Source of the DNA: Gerris lacustris
Taxonomy: Eukaryota > Arthropoda > Insecta > Hemiptera > Gerridae
Direction: 5' to 3'
Assembly: GCA_951217055.1 (NCBI GenBank)
Contig: OX578280.1
Coordinates: 15,105,394 to 15,169,393 of the forward strand
Length of the DNA stretch: 64,000 nucleotides
This document shows, piece after piece, positions 1-13,430 of the stretch. The translations under genes and the position numbers were made by a program. The number at the start of each line of letters is the position of its first letter. Positions within the stretch are counted from its first letter, which is position 1. The notes under the pieces were generated by a model. That model ran no database searches and was not told the DNA's origin. It saw nothing but the letters and a program-made list of their open reading frames with translations.

Positions 1-3000
1 ACATGCGCTGTGAACCTTAAATGGATACACACTCATCATTCTTTAACTTGTTAGTAATTCTTAGTGTTAAGCTTGAGATTGAGCCATGGTTTCATACTAT
101 TAACTCTACATTGCGACCAAGGACATGCGCTGTGAACCTTGAGTGGATACACACTCATCATTCTTTAACTTGTTAGTAATTCTTAGTGTTAAGCTTGAGA
201 TTGAGCCATGGTTTCATACTATTAACTCTACATTGCGACCAAGGACATGCGCTGTGAACCTTGAGTGGATACACACTCATCATTCTTTAACTTGTTAGTA
301 ATTCTTAGTGTTAAGCTTGAGATTGAGACATGGTTTCATACTATTAACTCTACATTGCGACCAAGGACATGCGCTGTGAACCTTGAGTGGATACACACTC
401 ATCATTCTTTAACTTGTTAGTAATTCTTAGTGTTAAGCTTGAGATTGAGACATGGTTTCATACTATTAACTCTACATTGCGACCAAGGACATGCGCTGTG
501 AACCTTGAGTGGATACACACTCATCATTCTTTAACTTGTTAGTAATTCTTAGTGTTAAGCTTGAGATTGAGCCATGGTTTCATACTATTAACTCTACATT
601 GCGACCAAGGACATGCGCTGTGAACCTTGAGTGGATACACACTCATCATTCTTTAACTTGTTAGTAATTCTTAGTGTTAAGCTTGAGATTGAGCCATGGT
701 TTCATACTATTAACTCTACATTGCGACCAAGGACATGCGCTGTGAACCTTGAGTGGATACACACTCATCATTCTTTAACTTGTTAGTAATTCTTAGTGTT
801 AAGCTTGAGATTGAGACATGGTTTCATACTATTAACTCTACATTGCGACCAAGGACATGCGCTGTGAACCTTGAGTGGATACACACTCATCATTCTTTAA
901 CTTGTTAGTAATTCTTAGTGTTAAGCTTGAGATTGAGCCATGGTTTCATACTATTAACTCTACATTGCGACCAAGGACATGCGCTGTGAACCTTGAGTGG
1001 ATACACACTCATCATTCTTTAACTTGTTAGTAATTCTTAGTGTTAAGCTTGAGATTGAGACATGGTTTCATACTATTAACTCTACATTGCGACCAAGGAC
1101 ATGCGCTGTGAACCTTGAGTGGATACACACTCATCATTCTTTAACTTGTTAGTAATTCTTAGTGTTAAGCTTGAGATTGAGCCATGGTTTCATACTATTA
1201 ACTCTACATTGCGACCAAGGACATGCGCTGTGAACCTTGAGTGGATACACACTCATCATTCTTTAACTTGTTAGTAATTCTTAGTGTTAAGCTTGAGATT
1301 GAGACATGGTTTCATACTATTAACTCTACATTGCGACCAAGGACATGCGCTGTGAACCTTGAGTGGATACACACTCATCATTCTTTAACTTGTTAGTAAT
1401 TCTTAGTGTTAAGCTTGAGATTGAGCCATGGTTTCATACTATTAACTCTACATTGCGACCAAGGACATGCGCTGTGAACCTTGAGTGGATACACACTCAT
1501 CATTCTTTAACTTGTTAGTAATTCTTAGTGTTAAGCTTGAGATTGAGCCATGGTTTCATACTATTAACTCTACATTGCGACCAAGGACATGCGCTGTGAA
1601 CCTTGAGTGGATACACACTCATCATTCTTTAACTTGTTAGTAATTCTTAGTGTTAAGCTTGAGATTGAGACATGGTTTCATACTATTAACTCTACATTGC
1701 GACCAAGGACATGCGCTGTGAACCTTGAGTGGATACACACTCATCATTCTTTAACTTGTTAGTAATTCTTAGTGTTAAGCTTGAGATTGAGACATGGTTT
1801 CATACTATTAACTCTACATTGCGACCAAGGACATGCGCTGTGAACCTTGAGTGGATACACACTCATCATTCTTTAACTTGTTAGTAATTCTTAGTGTTAA
1901 GCTTGAGATTGAGCCATGGTTTCATACTATTAACTCTACATTGCGACCAAGGACATGCGCTGTGAACCTTGAGTGGATACACACTCATCATTCTTTAACT
2001 TGTTAGTAATTCTTAGTGTTAAGCTTGAGATTGAGCCATGGTTTCATACTATTAACTCTACATTGCGACCAAGGACATGCGCTGTGAACCTTGAATGGAT
2101 ACACACTCATCATTCTTTAACTTGTTAGTAATTCTTAGTGTTAAGCTTGAGATTGAGCCATGGTTTCATACTATTAACTCTACATTGCGACCAAGGACAT
2201 GCGCTGTGAACCTTGAGTGGATACACACTCATCATTCTTTAACTTGTTAGTAATTCTTAGTGTTAAGCTTGAGATTGAGACATGGTTTCATACTATTAAC
2301 TCTACATTGCGACCAAGGACATGCGCTGTGAACCTTGAGTGGATACACACTCATCATTCTTTAACTTGTTAGTAATTCTTAGTGTTAAGCTTGAGATTGA
2401 GACATGGTTTCATACTATTAACTCTACATTGCGACCAAGGACATGCGCTGTGAACCTTGAGTGGATACACACTCATCATTCTTTAACTTGTTAGTAATTC
2501 TTAGTGTTAAGCTTGAGATTGAGCCATGGTTTCATACTATTAACTCTACATTGCGACCAAGGACATGCGCTGTGAACCTTGAGTGGATACACACTCATCA
2601 TTCTTTAACTTGTTAGTAATTCTTAGTGTTAAGCTTGAGATTGAGCCATGGTTTCATACTATTAACTCTACATTGCGACCAAGGACATGCGCTGTGAACC
2701 TTGAGTGGATACACACTCATCATTCTTTAACTTGTTAGTAATTCTTAGTGTTAAGCTTGAGATTGAGACATGGTTTCATACTATTAACTCTACATTGCGA
2801 CCAAGGACATGCGCTGTGAACCTTGAGTGGATACACACTCATCATTCTTTAACTTGTTAGTAATTCTTAGTGTTAAGCTTGAGATTGAGCCATGGTTTCA
2901 TACTATTAACTCTACATTGCGACCAAGGACATGCGCTGTGAACCTTGAGTGGATACACACTCATCATTCTTTAACTTGTTAGTAATTCTTAGTGTTAAGC

Positions 3001-6000
3001 TTGAGATTGAGACATGGTTTCATACTATTAACTCTACATTGCGACCAAGGACATGCGCTGTGAACCTTGAGTGGATACACACTCATCATTCTTTAACTTG
3101 TTAGTAATTCTTAGTGTTAAGCTTGAGATTGAGCCATGGTTTCATACTATTAACTCTACATTGCGACCAAGGACATGCGCTGTGAACCTTGAGTGGATAC
3201 ACACTCATCATTCTTTAACTTGTTAGTAATTCTTAGTGTTAAGCTTGAGATTGAGCCATGGTTTCATACTATTAACTCTACATTGCGACCAAGGACATGC
3301 GCTGTGAACCTTGAGTGGATACACACTCATCATTCTTTAACTTGTTAGTAATTCTTAGTGTTAAGCTTGAGATTGAGACATGGTTTCATACTATTAACTC
3401 TACATTGCGACCAAGGACATGCGCTGTGAACCTTGAGTGGATACACACTCATCATTCTTTAACTTGTTAGTAATTCTTAGTGTTAAGCTTGAGATTGAGA
3501 CATGGTTTCATACTATTAACTCTACATTGCGACCAAGGACATGCGCTGTGAACCTTGAGTGGATACACACTCATCATTCTTTAACTTGTTAGTAATTCTT
3601 AGTGTTAAGCTTGAGATTGAGCCATGGTTTCATACTATTAACTCTACATTGCGACCAAGGACATGCGCTGTGAACCTTGAGTGGATACACACTCATCATT
3701 CTTTAACTTGTTAGTAATTCTTAGTGTTAAGCTTGAGATTGAGACATGGTTTCATACTATTAACTCTACATTGCGACCAAGGACATGCGCTGTGAACCTT
3801 GAGTGGATACACACTCATCATTCTTTAACTTGTTAGTAATTCTTAGTGTTAAGCTTGAGATTGAGCCATGGTTTCATACTATTAACTCTACATTGCGACC
3901 AAGGACATGCGCTGTGAACCTTGAGTGGATACACACTCATCATTCTTTAACTTGTTAGTAATTCTTAGTGTTAAGCTTGAGATTGAGACATGGTTTCATA
4001 CTATTAACTCTACATTGCGACCAAGGACATGCGCTGTGAACCTTGAGTGGATACACACTCATCATTCTTTAACTTGTTAGTAATTCTTAGTGTTAAGCTT
4101 GAGATTGAGCCATGGTTTCATACTATTAACTCTACATTGCGACCAAGGACATGCGCTGTGAACCTTGAGTGGATACACACTCATCATTCTTTAACTTGTT
4201 AGTAATTCTTAGTGTTAAGCTTGAGATTGAGCCATGGTTTCATACTATTAACTCTACATTGCGACCAAGGACATGCGCTGTGAACCTTGAGTGGATACAC
4301 ACTCATCATTCTTTAACTTGTTAGTAATTCTTAGTGTTAAGCTTGAGATTGAGACATGGTTTCATACTATTAACTCTACATTGCGACCAAGGACATGCGC
4401 TGTGAACCTTGAGTGGATACACACTCATCATTCTTTAACTTGTTAGTAATTCTTAGTGTTAAGCTTGAGATTGAGACATGGTTTCATACTATTAACTCTA
4501 CATTGCGACCAAGGACATGCGCTGTGAACCTTGAGTGGATACACAGTCATCATTCTTTAACTTGTTAGTAATTCTTAGTGTTAAGCTTGAGATTGAGCCA
4601 TGGTTTCATACTATTAACTCTACATTGCGACCAAGGACATGCGCTGTGAACCTTGAGTGGATACACACTCATCATTCTTTAACTTGTTAGTAATTCTTAG
4701 TGTTAAGCTTGAGATTGAGCCATGGTTTCATACTATTAACTCTACATTGCGACCAAGGACATGCGCTGTGAACCTTGAGTGGATACACACTCATCATTCT
4801 TTAACTTGTTAGTAATTCTTAGTGTTAAGCTTGAGATTGAGCCATGGTTTCATACTATTAACTCTACATTGCGACCAAGGACATGCGCTGTGAACCTTGA
4901 GTGGATACACACTCATCATTCTTTAACTTGTTAGTAATTCTTAGTGTTAAGCTTGTGATTGAGCCATGGTTTCATACTATTAACTCTACATTGCGACCAA
5001 GGACATGCGCTGTGAACCTTGAGTGGATACACACTCATCATTCTTTAACTTGTTAGTAATTCTTAGTGTTAAGCTTGAGATTGAGCCATGGTTTCATACT
5101 ATTAACTCTACATTGCGACCAAGGACATGCGCTGTAAACCTTGAGTGGATACACACTCATCATTCTTTAACTTGTTAGTAATTCTTAGTGTTAAGCTTGA
5201 GATTGAGCCATGGTTTCATACTATTATCTCTACATTGCGACCAAGGACATGCGCTGTGAACCTTGAGTGGATACACACTCATCATTCTTTAACTTGTTAG
5301 TAATTCTTAGTGTTAAGCTTGAGATTGAGACATGGTTTCATACTATTAACTCTACATTGCGACCAAGGACATGCGCTGTGAACCTTGAGTGGATACACAC
5401 TCATCATTCTTTAACTTGTTAGTAATTCTTAGTGTTAAGCTTGAGATTGAGCCATGGTTTCATACTATTAACTCTACATTGCGACCAAGGACATGCGCTG
5501 TAAACCTTGAGTGGATACACACTCATCATTCTTTAACTTGTTAGTAATTCTTAGTGTTAAGCTTGAGATTGAGCCATGGTTTCATACTATTAACTCTACA
5601 TTGCGACCAAGGACATGCGCTGTGAACCTTGAGTGGATACACACTCATCATTCTTTAACTTGTTAGTAATTCTTAGTGTTAAGCTTGAGATTGAGACATG
5701 GTTTCATACTATTAACTCTTCATTGCGACCAAGGACATGCGCTGTGAACCTTGAGTGGATACACACTCATCATTCTTTAACTTGTTAGTAATTCTTAGTG
5801 TTAAGCTTGAGATTGAGCCATGGTTTCATACTATTAACTCTACATTGCGACCAAGGACATGCGCTGTGAACCTTGAGTGGATACACTACACACTCATCAT
5901 TCTTTAACTTGTTAGTAATTCTTAGTGTTAAGCTTGAGATTGAGACATGGTTTCATACTATTAACTCTTCATTGCGACCAAGGACATGCGCTGTGAACCT

Positions 6001-6975
6001 TGAGTGGATACACACTCATCATTCTTTAACTTGTTAGTAATTCTTAGTGTTAAGCTTGAGATTGAGCCATGGTTTCATACTATTAACTCTACATTGCGAC
6101 CAAGGACATGCGCTGTAAACCTTGAGTGGATACACACTCATCATTCTTTAACTTGTTAGTAATTCTTAGTGTTAAGCTTGAGATTGAGCCATGGTTTCAT
6201 ACTATTATCTCTACATTGCGACCAAGGACATGCGCTGTGAACCTTGAGTGGATACACACTCATCATTCTTTAACTTGTTAGTAATTCTTAGTGTTAAGCT
6301 TGAGATTGAGACATGGTTTCATACTATTAACTCTACATTGCGACCAAGGACATGCGCTGTGAACCTTGAGTGGATACACACTCATCATTCTTTAACTTGT
6401 TAGTAATTCTTAGTGTTAAGCTTGAGATTGAGCCATGGTTTCATACTATTAACTCTACATTGCGACCAAGGACATGCGCTGTAAACCTTGAGTGGATACA
6501 CACTCATCATTCTTTAACTTGTTAGTAATTCTTAGTGTTAAGCTTGAGATTGAGCCATGGTTTCATACTATTAACTCTACATTGCGACCAAGGACATGCG
6601 CTGTGAACCTTGAGTGGATACACACTCATCATTCTTTAACTTGTTAGTAATTCTTAGTGTTAAGCTTGAGATTGAGACATGGTTTCATACTATTAACTCT
6701 TCATTGCGACCAAGGACATGCGCTGTGAACCTAGAGTGGATACACACTCATCATTCTTTTAACTTGTTAGTAATTCTTAGTGTTAAGCTTGAGATTGAGA
6801 CATGGTTTCATACTATTAACTCTTCATTGCGACCAAGGACATGCGCTGTGAACCTAGAGTGGATACACACTCATCATTCTTTAACTTGTTAATACTTCTT
6901 AGTGTTAATAATCTTGAAGTTAGGCTATGGTTTCATACTATCAAATCTACATTAGGATTAAGAACATGCGCTGAT
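1..6975. repeat. 122-bp tandem satellite array, about 57 copies
   Basis: Direct reading shows the same monomer starting at 1, 123, 245, 367, 489 and so on, an exact 122-bp step for almost 7 kb. The array touches base 1, so it continues outside the window. Each monomer carries a HindIII site (AAGCTT). One position alternates between GAGCCATGG and GAGACATGG, so copies are of two types mixed along the array. Rare private changes include a 5-bp insertion near 5885. From about 6880 the last monomer is strongly diverged and the array fades out by 6975. No open frame is conserved and I saw no CENP-B-box-like motif. A centromeric or pericentromeric role is possible but not shown. Confidence 0.98.
5136..6890. 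repeat. 981-bp (8-monomer) duplication inside the satellite
   Basis: Four private variants recur at exactly 981-bp spacing: GTAAACC at 5136 and 6117, TATTATCTC at 5227 and 6208, GTAAACC again at 5502 and 6483, and CTCTTCATTG at 5720 and 6701. 981 equals eight 122-bp monomers plus the 5-bp insertion near 5885. This is a block duplication, the seed of a higher-order repeat. The right block ends in the decaying edge of the array. Confidence 0.9.
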
Positions 6976-7440
6976 TTTTAGAAAATGTACCGAGTAACTA
7001 TGCTTATTCTAATTAAGGTCTGTAGGGTGACTTGATTCTATACATTATTGGCTATATTTCACTTCTTTTGAGTCATCTTCAGGCCTAAACAAAGATTTTA
7101 ACATTTTATTCCTTATACCTACATTAACTTACATCTTTATATAACATGCTGACACATCTTTTAACAAACATAACATTAATTAATAAATATATATATAAAA
7201 AATAGACTGCTAATTAGTGTGGCACATAGCTTCCTCGCATCCTATCGTGTACTTTATTGTTACATTAACATTAACATTATTGTTATATTATTTATTGTGT
7301 AAAAACTATTAATATATAGTGTTAGCGATCTTTAACACTTCATAGCGGTGTCGCAGATTGTTTTACTAAAAAATTGTATTTGAAAAAAATGTTTTTCTCA
7401 TTGAATAGTTAAAGTTAGATTTTTTCCCCGACTTAAAATT
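6976..7440. other. AT-rich spacer with a 5' fragment of a dispersed repeat
   Basis: No gene is seen. At 7202-7252 there is a short match to the start of the dispersed repeat best preserved at 43,964 (shared GTGTGGCACATAGCTTCCTC). The rest is AT-rich and unassigned. Confidence 0.6.
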
Positions 7441-7780
7441 CTAATTTTAAATTTGAAGTTCACGTTTACGCGAGTGTTGCTCGTGAACGCTTTGGCGAAT
7501 AACGTTGTCCAACGAACTCGTCCTGAGTATAGGTAAAATTAACATGTCCACCAGATTTCATCAAAATCGGTCAACATTATCGTCAACGTTATTACTCAAG
7601 TTATCGTCGCACGTTTCAGGATTCGCGGACACACAGACCGACAGACAAGAGACCAAAATTGTTCCCTGATGTCTGAAACGGATTACTGACTTGGAATTTT
7701 TAAAATCGGAGACATCAAATATTTTCGTTCTCAAAAGTGAACACAATGCTTCCGTTACCTTCGGTAAGCTCGGTAGCAAT
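7441..7780. repeat. Mosaic of two dispersed repeat families
   Basis: The first part (7455-7560, around ACGCGAGTGTTGCTCGTGAA) matches the family found at 14,953-15,771 and 54,826-55,735. The second part, from the GACCGACAGACAAGAGACC stretch to the CCGTTACCTTCGGTAAGCTC end at about 7777, matches the 3' end of the family at 43,964-44,482. The two are joined directly, which suggests recombination or insertion of one into the other. Short open frames on both strands here are chance. Confidence 0.65.
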
Positions 7781-8044
7781 ATAAAAAATTCTACGAAAAA
7801 ACGTATAACAGTTATCACACATTGTAAAACGATGTATGAAAGAAATTCGATCTACTATGCTCAATATAAGATTCAAAGTAAAACCTATAATTTGTTCTTG
7901 ACTTGAAACAAAATTGAAAAACAAATTTAAATCACACTTTAGGAATAAATTATAAGTATTTTGTATCGCTAATTAACTCATTAAATAAATAAATAATAAA
8001 GTAAGCTACTTAGGCATTGGTGGTGTCTTGTCTATGGAGGTCAT

Positions 8045-8222
8045 CTTAAAGAATAATATAAACTGTCTCTCCTCACAAAATTTAAACTTTTTCTTAGTGA
8101 AAGCAGCTTTCAGCCTTCATAAGAACTGTTTGTTCTTAGGCACTGATGATGGCCATGATTGGACCCTGACTGCTAAATAGTTAAAATTTACTTGGTAAGA
8201 CAGGTTTAAATTATTCTTTAAG
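8045..8222. mobile_element. Small inverted-repeat element (MITE-like)
   Basis: A 24-25-bp arm at 8045-8068 (CTTAAAGAATAATATAAAC...) is repeated inverted at 8198-8222 with few mismatches, enclosing about 130 bp without coding potential. No clear target duplication is visible, so the class is open. Confidence 0.5.
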
Positions 8223-8422
8223 CTACTTATTATAATGTTTAATTAATATATATTATATAAACGTAATGAACTATAATAATTAACGAAAATCTTGAATATT
8301 CAAAAATAAACATTACTTTAATTAACTTTATAATTGAGCTAAAGGTAAAAAAATGTTAACTATAAAATATATCCTTATTTGTATGTAAAAAAATGTTAAC
8401 TGTAAAATATTTACGTATTTGC

Positions 8423-9301
<879 letters not shown>

Positions 9302-9844
9302 TATTATTGGAACGAAGTTCCTTATGGCACGTTCTGGAGCCCGGGAGTGAATCCGAAAAAAACGCCACCGTCACAAAACCAAGCGTCACGAAATCGACCG
9401 ATGACGATAACTTAAGTAAAATAAGACCGATTTAGTTGAAATTTGGTACATATGTTCATTTTACCAAAACACAGGACGAGTTCGTTGGACAACGTTATCT
9501 GCCCAAGCGTTCACCCGCAACGGTCGCGTAAACGTAAGCTTCAAATGTAAATTTGGTATTTCAGGACGGGAAAAACTTCTAACTTCATCTATTCAATGAG
9601 ACAATTTTTAAAAATAATTTAAATAATTTTTTTAGTGAAGCCGACACCACTAGAAAGTTTTAAAGATCGCTAAATTTATTAAAGCGGACCTGAACGTTTA
9701 AAATAGATAAAACCAACGTTTTTACCGATATCTTACGTTCAATCTTATCGACTTCAATAAAACTTTATACACACCGTCTAAAATACAATTGAAACAGACA
9801 TGTAAAATTTTGATACAAGCAGGAGTTTTTGAGTAGTGAAGATA
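9302..9844 (-). repeat. Truncated dispersed repeat with a GGAACGAAGTTCCTTA end
   Basis: Reads as the reverse complement of the right-hand half of the repeat at 54,826-55,735: it starts at the terminal GGAACGAAGTTCCTTATGG motif and continues through the CGTTGTCCAACGAACTCGTC-related segment to the ACAAGCAGGAG segment near 9820. The copy stops where the foldback element at 9847 begins, so that later insertion may separate or truncate it. Confidence 0.75.
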
Positions 9845-9846
9845 TA

Positions 9847-10836
9847 CAGGGTGGTCCAAAAGTCTCCCCCCCCCCCCTCTTAACTTTTGAACGGTTTGAG
9901 ATAAATTAATGAAACTTGGGGGATCTCTACCATGCAAAGGGAAGTTTGTTTTCATGCAATCACCCACTAGGGGCAACCACCCACTTTGCCCCCAGGCCAC
10001 CCAACTTCAAAATTTCAAATTGCAGGGTATATTTTTGATAGCATATTTGAATTTTGCCCCCTATAGGTGGGCAAAGATAGCAAAATTACCCTACCGATAA
10101 TGCGTTGTAAAATCTAAACGGTTAGAGATAAATTAATGAAACTTAGGGGATCCGTACCATGTAAAAGGAAGTTTGTTTTCATGTAACCGCGCTGTAGGGG
10201 CAACCTCCCATTTTGCCCCTAGACCACCTAACTTCAAAATTTTGTCATAGAATGTGTATTTTTGATAGCAGATTTAGATTCTACGGCAAAAAAAAAAATA
10301 TTTTACTTCAAACTTTTTTTTCTACCTCTAATATTTTGCCCCCTATAGGGGGGCAAAGGTATAAAAATCGTAGATTTCAGCGCCTGGGGGCAAAATGAAG
10401 GTTGCCCCTAGTACGCGAGTGGATGATTAAACACTTCCCTTTACATGGTACAGATCTCCCAAGTTCCATGACTATATTTCAAACCTTTTAGATTTTATAA
10501 CGATCTAAGTGTTATTTTTTTACTATTTCGGAAGGGTTATTTTGCTATCTTTGCCCCCCTGTAGGGGGCAAAATATTGAAGATAGAAAAAATAGTTTCAT
10601 GTAAAAGTTTATTATTTTTCACCGTAGAATCCAAATATGCTATCAAAAATATACGCTCCAATTTCAAATTTTGAAGTTGGGTGGCCTGGGGGCAAAGTGG
10701 GTGGTTGCCCCTAGTGGGTGTTTGCATGAAAACAAACTTCCCTTTGCATGGTAGAGATCCCCCAAGTTTCACTAATTTATCTCAAACCGTTCAAAAGTTA
10801 AGAGGGGGGGGGGGGGGAGACTTTTGGACCACCCTG
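9847..10836. mobile_element. 990-bp foldback Tc1/mariner-like MITE, copy 1
   Basis: The ends are inverted copies beginning CAGGGTGGTCCAAAAGTC and ending in its reverse complement, flanked by TA on both sides (9845-9846, 10,837-10,838). A TA duplication and CAGGG-type ends fit the Tc1/mariner superfamily, but there is no transposase frame. Each arm holds two related subunits of about 240 bp in direct orientation (the AGATAAATTAATGAAACTT segment occurs at about 9899 and 10,127), so the element is both internally duplicated and inverted. Homopolymer C/G tracts of variable length lie just inside the ends. A sister copy lies at 56,782-57,699. Confidence 0.85.
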
Positions 10837-10838
10837 TA

Positions 10839-11541
10839 TATATATATTTTATAATATTTTAAATGGAGTCTGGCCGGGGGAGTATGAGGGAACAGTCCTG
10901 TAAAACTATCTAGTTTTTAGATGCAATGTAAATTAATAGGCCAGGTCTAGACGCAATTAAAAACACCCTTAAGGGCTGAAATTGGTAGAATTGTGAAGAG
11001 GACAGCTCGTAGACTAGGTGAAAGCAAAACTATCGATTACCGCGGCCCCAACCTGCTGCTGCTTCTACTTCTAGTGGCCAAGGTAAGGTTTTACTAACTC
11101 AATTACCTAAGCCTCAACTAATGAACGAGTTGATCGCTTCCAAATTAATTGAAATCATCCTCTACCCACTCTCTCAACTATAATAGCCTCGGTCTTGGAA
11201 AGCTTAACGCCAACCGACCCAAAGCAATCTTCTAATAATCGACTTGGTATCTTCCCCTTTTCGACCACCAAATTTTTAACCCCTGACCTATAAGATATCA
11301 CTTGTTTTGTATCATCCCCCATTTCCTACAACATCCAATAAATCCAAAAGCTCGTGGAAAAAAATAATTGGACTCTATAGATTAATAAAATTATCATTGA
11401 TTTGGCCTTATAAATCCATTGACAAGTGAATCTAAGATAAGCTTAATCTGATCGTCTAATAACTAAATCACAATAATAACTCAACGTCTCTTTCCTTAGC
11501 TTTATTATTCCTTGATTGAAAAAAATGCTATAGTTTTAATA
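10839..11541. other. Unassigned region with one reverse transcriptase-like relic
   Basis: Apart from the minus-strand fragment at 11,155-11,325 I recognise nothing. The region is less AT-rich than its surroundings. Confidence 0.5.
11155..11325 (-). pseudogene. Possible non-LTR reverse transcriptase fragment
   Basis: The minus strand has a 56-codon open stretch with the residues MGDDTKQVISY near its start, then about 35 residues later GVKLSKTEAIIVE. In non-LTR reverse transcriptases the catalytic F/YxDD motif is followed after a similar distance by a G.KLN..KT motif, so order and spacing fit, with M-G in place of the usual Y/F-A/V. An in-frame stop lies just upstream and another ends the piece, so it cannot be functional. 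The rest of the element is not found around it. The match rests on a short motif pair and could be coincidence. Confidence 0.35.
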
Positions 11542-12960
11542 GTCCAGGGGGTAACGTGCAAAGACGTGTCTGACTTACATCTAGCTAATATTGTGAGTGC
11601 AAGTTAATGTTTTAGTGCCTTTAAAGAATTTGTGGTCGGCTTAGTTGGTCGGCGAGACATAGCTTGGCAATAGGCATTTGAAAAAAACAAATCGGTGGAG
11701 AGCAGCCATATCCCGCCTACTTTGGTGGACAATGCGATTTTCGTGATTCTGAGTGCAAAATTAGTTTAAAAAAAAAACAAATCGGTGGAGAGCAGCCATA
11801 TCCCGCCTACTTTGGTGGACAATGCGATTTTCATGATACTGAGTGCAAAATTAGTTTAAAAAAAAAAAAACAAATTGGTGGAGAGCAGCCATATCCCGCC
11901 TACTTTGGTGGACAATGCGATTTTCATGATACTGAGTGCAAAATTAGTTTAAAAAAAAAAAAAACAAATTGGTGGAGAGCAGCCATATCCCGCCTACTTT
12001 GGTGGACAATGCGATTTTCGTTTTTCTGAGTGCAAAATTAGTTAAAAAAAAAAAAAAAAAATCGGTGGAGAGCAGCCATATCCCGCCTACTTTGGTGGAC
12101 AATGCGATTTTCATGATACTGAGTGCAAAATTAGTTTAAAAAAAAAACAAATCGGTGGAGAGCAGCCATATCCCGCCTACTTTGGTGGACAATGCGATTT
12201 TCATGATACTGAGTGCAAAATTAGTTTAAAAAAAAAAAAAAATTGGTGGAGAGCAGCCATATCCCGCCTACTTTGGTGGACAATGCGATTTTCGTGATTC
12301 TGAGTGCAAAATTAGTTTTTAAAAAAAAAGCATATTGGTGTTAGTTTGTCACTTAATATGTTAATTATTCAAATACTACTCCAAATCAAAGTGGTCACAT
12401 ATCAAGTGACAAACTAACATCAACCTTCTTTTTTTTTGGTCTACCAACTAACTCTGTTTTCTAATTCCGTACTCAAAACCATGAAAATCACATTGCCCAA
12501 CAAAATTTGCTGGACATGACTGTTCTATACCGTTTTTTTTTCTAATAGTTATTATATATCCCACAGACAAACTTCCCATGTCCCACCAATTATGGTGGAC
12601 AATTTGATTTTCACGATCCTGAGTTTAGTAACTAGATCTATAATCAACCTTGATAGGTGACAACTTTGATTTGGATTTGTAGTAGTATTTGAATAACTAA
12701 CCTATCAAGGGACAAATTAACATCAACTTGAATTTCGGTTTACTAACTAATTTTGTACTAAAGATCATAAAAATGGCATTGTCCACCATAATTGGAGGGA
12801 CATGGCCGCTCTCTAATAGTTTGTTTTCTTAAATGCCAGCTACGTCCCGCAGACGAACTTAGCCAACCGCATATTTTTAACAGGCACTAAAAGATTAACT
12901 TGTACACGAAATTCTAGCTTGATGTTAGTCAGACACTTTTTTGCACGCTATCTTCTATAC
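11542..12960. mobile_element. Palindromic TA-flanked MITE (family P), expanded and composite copy
   Basis: The ends match the GTCCAGGAGATAGCGTGCAA terminus of family P, and TA flanks both sides (11,540-11,541; 12,961-12,962). Intact relatives are about 575-600 bp long; this one is 1.4 kb. The extra length comes from a seven-copy internal minisatellite and from a second partial arm (12,560-12,850). It has no coding capacity. Confidence 0.8.
11691..12320. repeat. 90-94-bp minisatellite inside the MITE, 7 copies
   Basis: Copies begin at 11,691, 11,781, 11,874, 11,968, 12,061, 12,151 and 12,242, each with a CGGTGGAGAGCAGCCATATC-type core and a poly(A) stretch of differing length. The length differences between copies come mainly from the A tracts. 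The unit is an internal segment of family P that occurs once per arm in other copies. Confidence 0.95.
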
Positions 12961-13430
12961 TATAATGGGAAAACACTTAAAATTAATAAAAACAATAAAT
13001 CAAGAAGACCTCTAGGTACAATCTTACTTTCTTCTTATCAATATTAATCTAGGCAATCGATCTAGGTCACTAATGAAACTGGAAACTATTATCAAACAAT
13101 TACTTTATGTAAATTTGATGCTATGCTGGGCTCCAATATTTTATTAAAAAGGAAAATTAATCTAGAATATAGATTACTATAAGTCGATAATAAGGAAACT
13201 GGGTTATCTAGAACTTGCTCTTCCGCAGCTTGAGTAATCAACAAACTGATAAAGATTTATCTGATAAAGGGTTTTTCCGCAGGGCACCAGCGATGTTGAT
13301 TCAAGGCAAATTTAAGAAGTGCATTTTATTTCTACCTCAAGTTAACACATCCCTAATGGTGCTTCTAAAAGTGAAAGCAAAATTTTCTTCTACAAGTTCT
13401 TCTGGATTTTTAAAAAAAGACGTTTGAAAA
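12961..13430. other. Unassigned AT-rich region
   Basis: No feature recognised. A 70-codon frame at 13,215-13,427 has no domain and no start context that would support a gene. Confidence 0.5.

Noticed and set aside
6614..6892. 92-codon open frame in the satellite
   Set aside because: It is one reading of the 122-bp repeat, made open by local changes and a one-base insertion; other monomers do not keep the frame.
9909..10772. Open frames inside the foldback MITE
   Set aside because: Similar peptides appear on both strands because the arms are inverted copies; no transposase motif.
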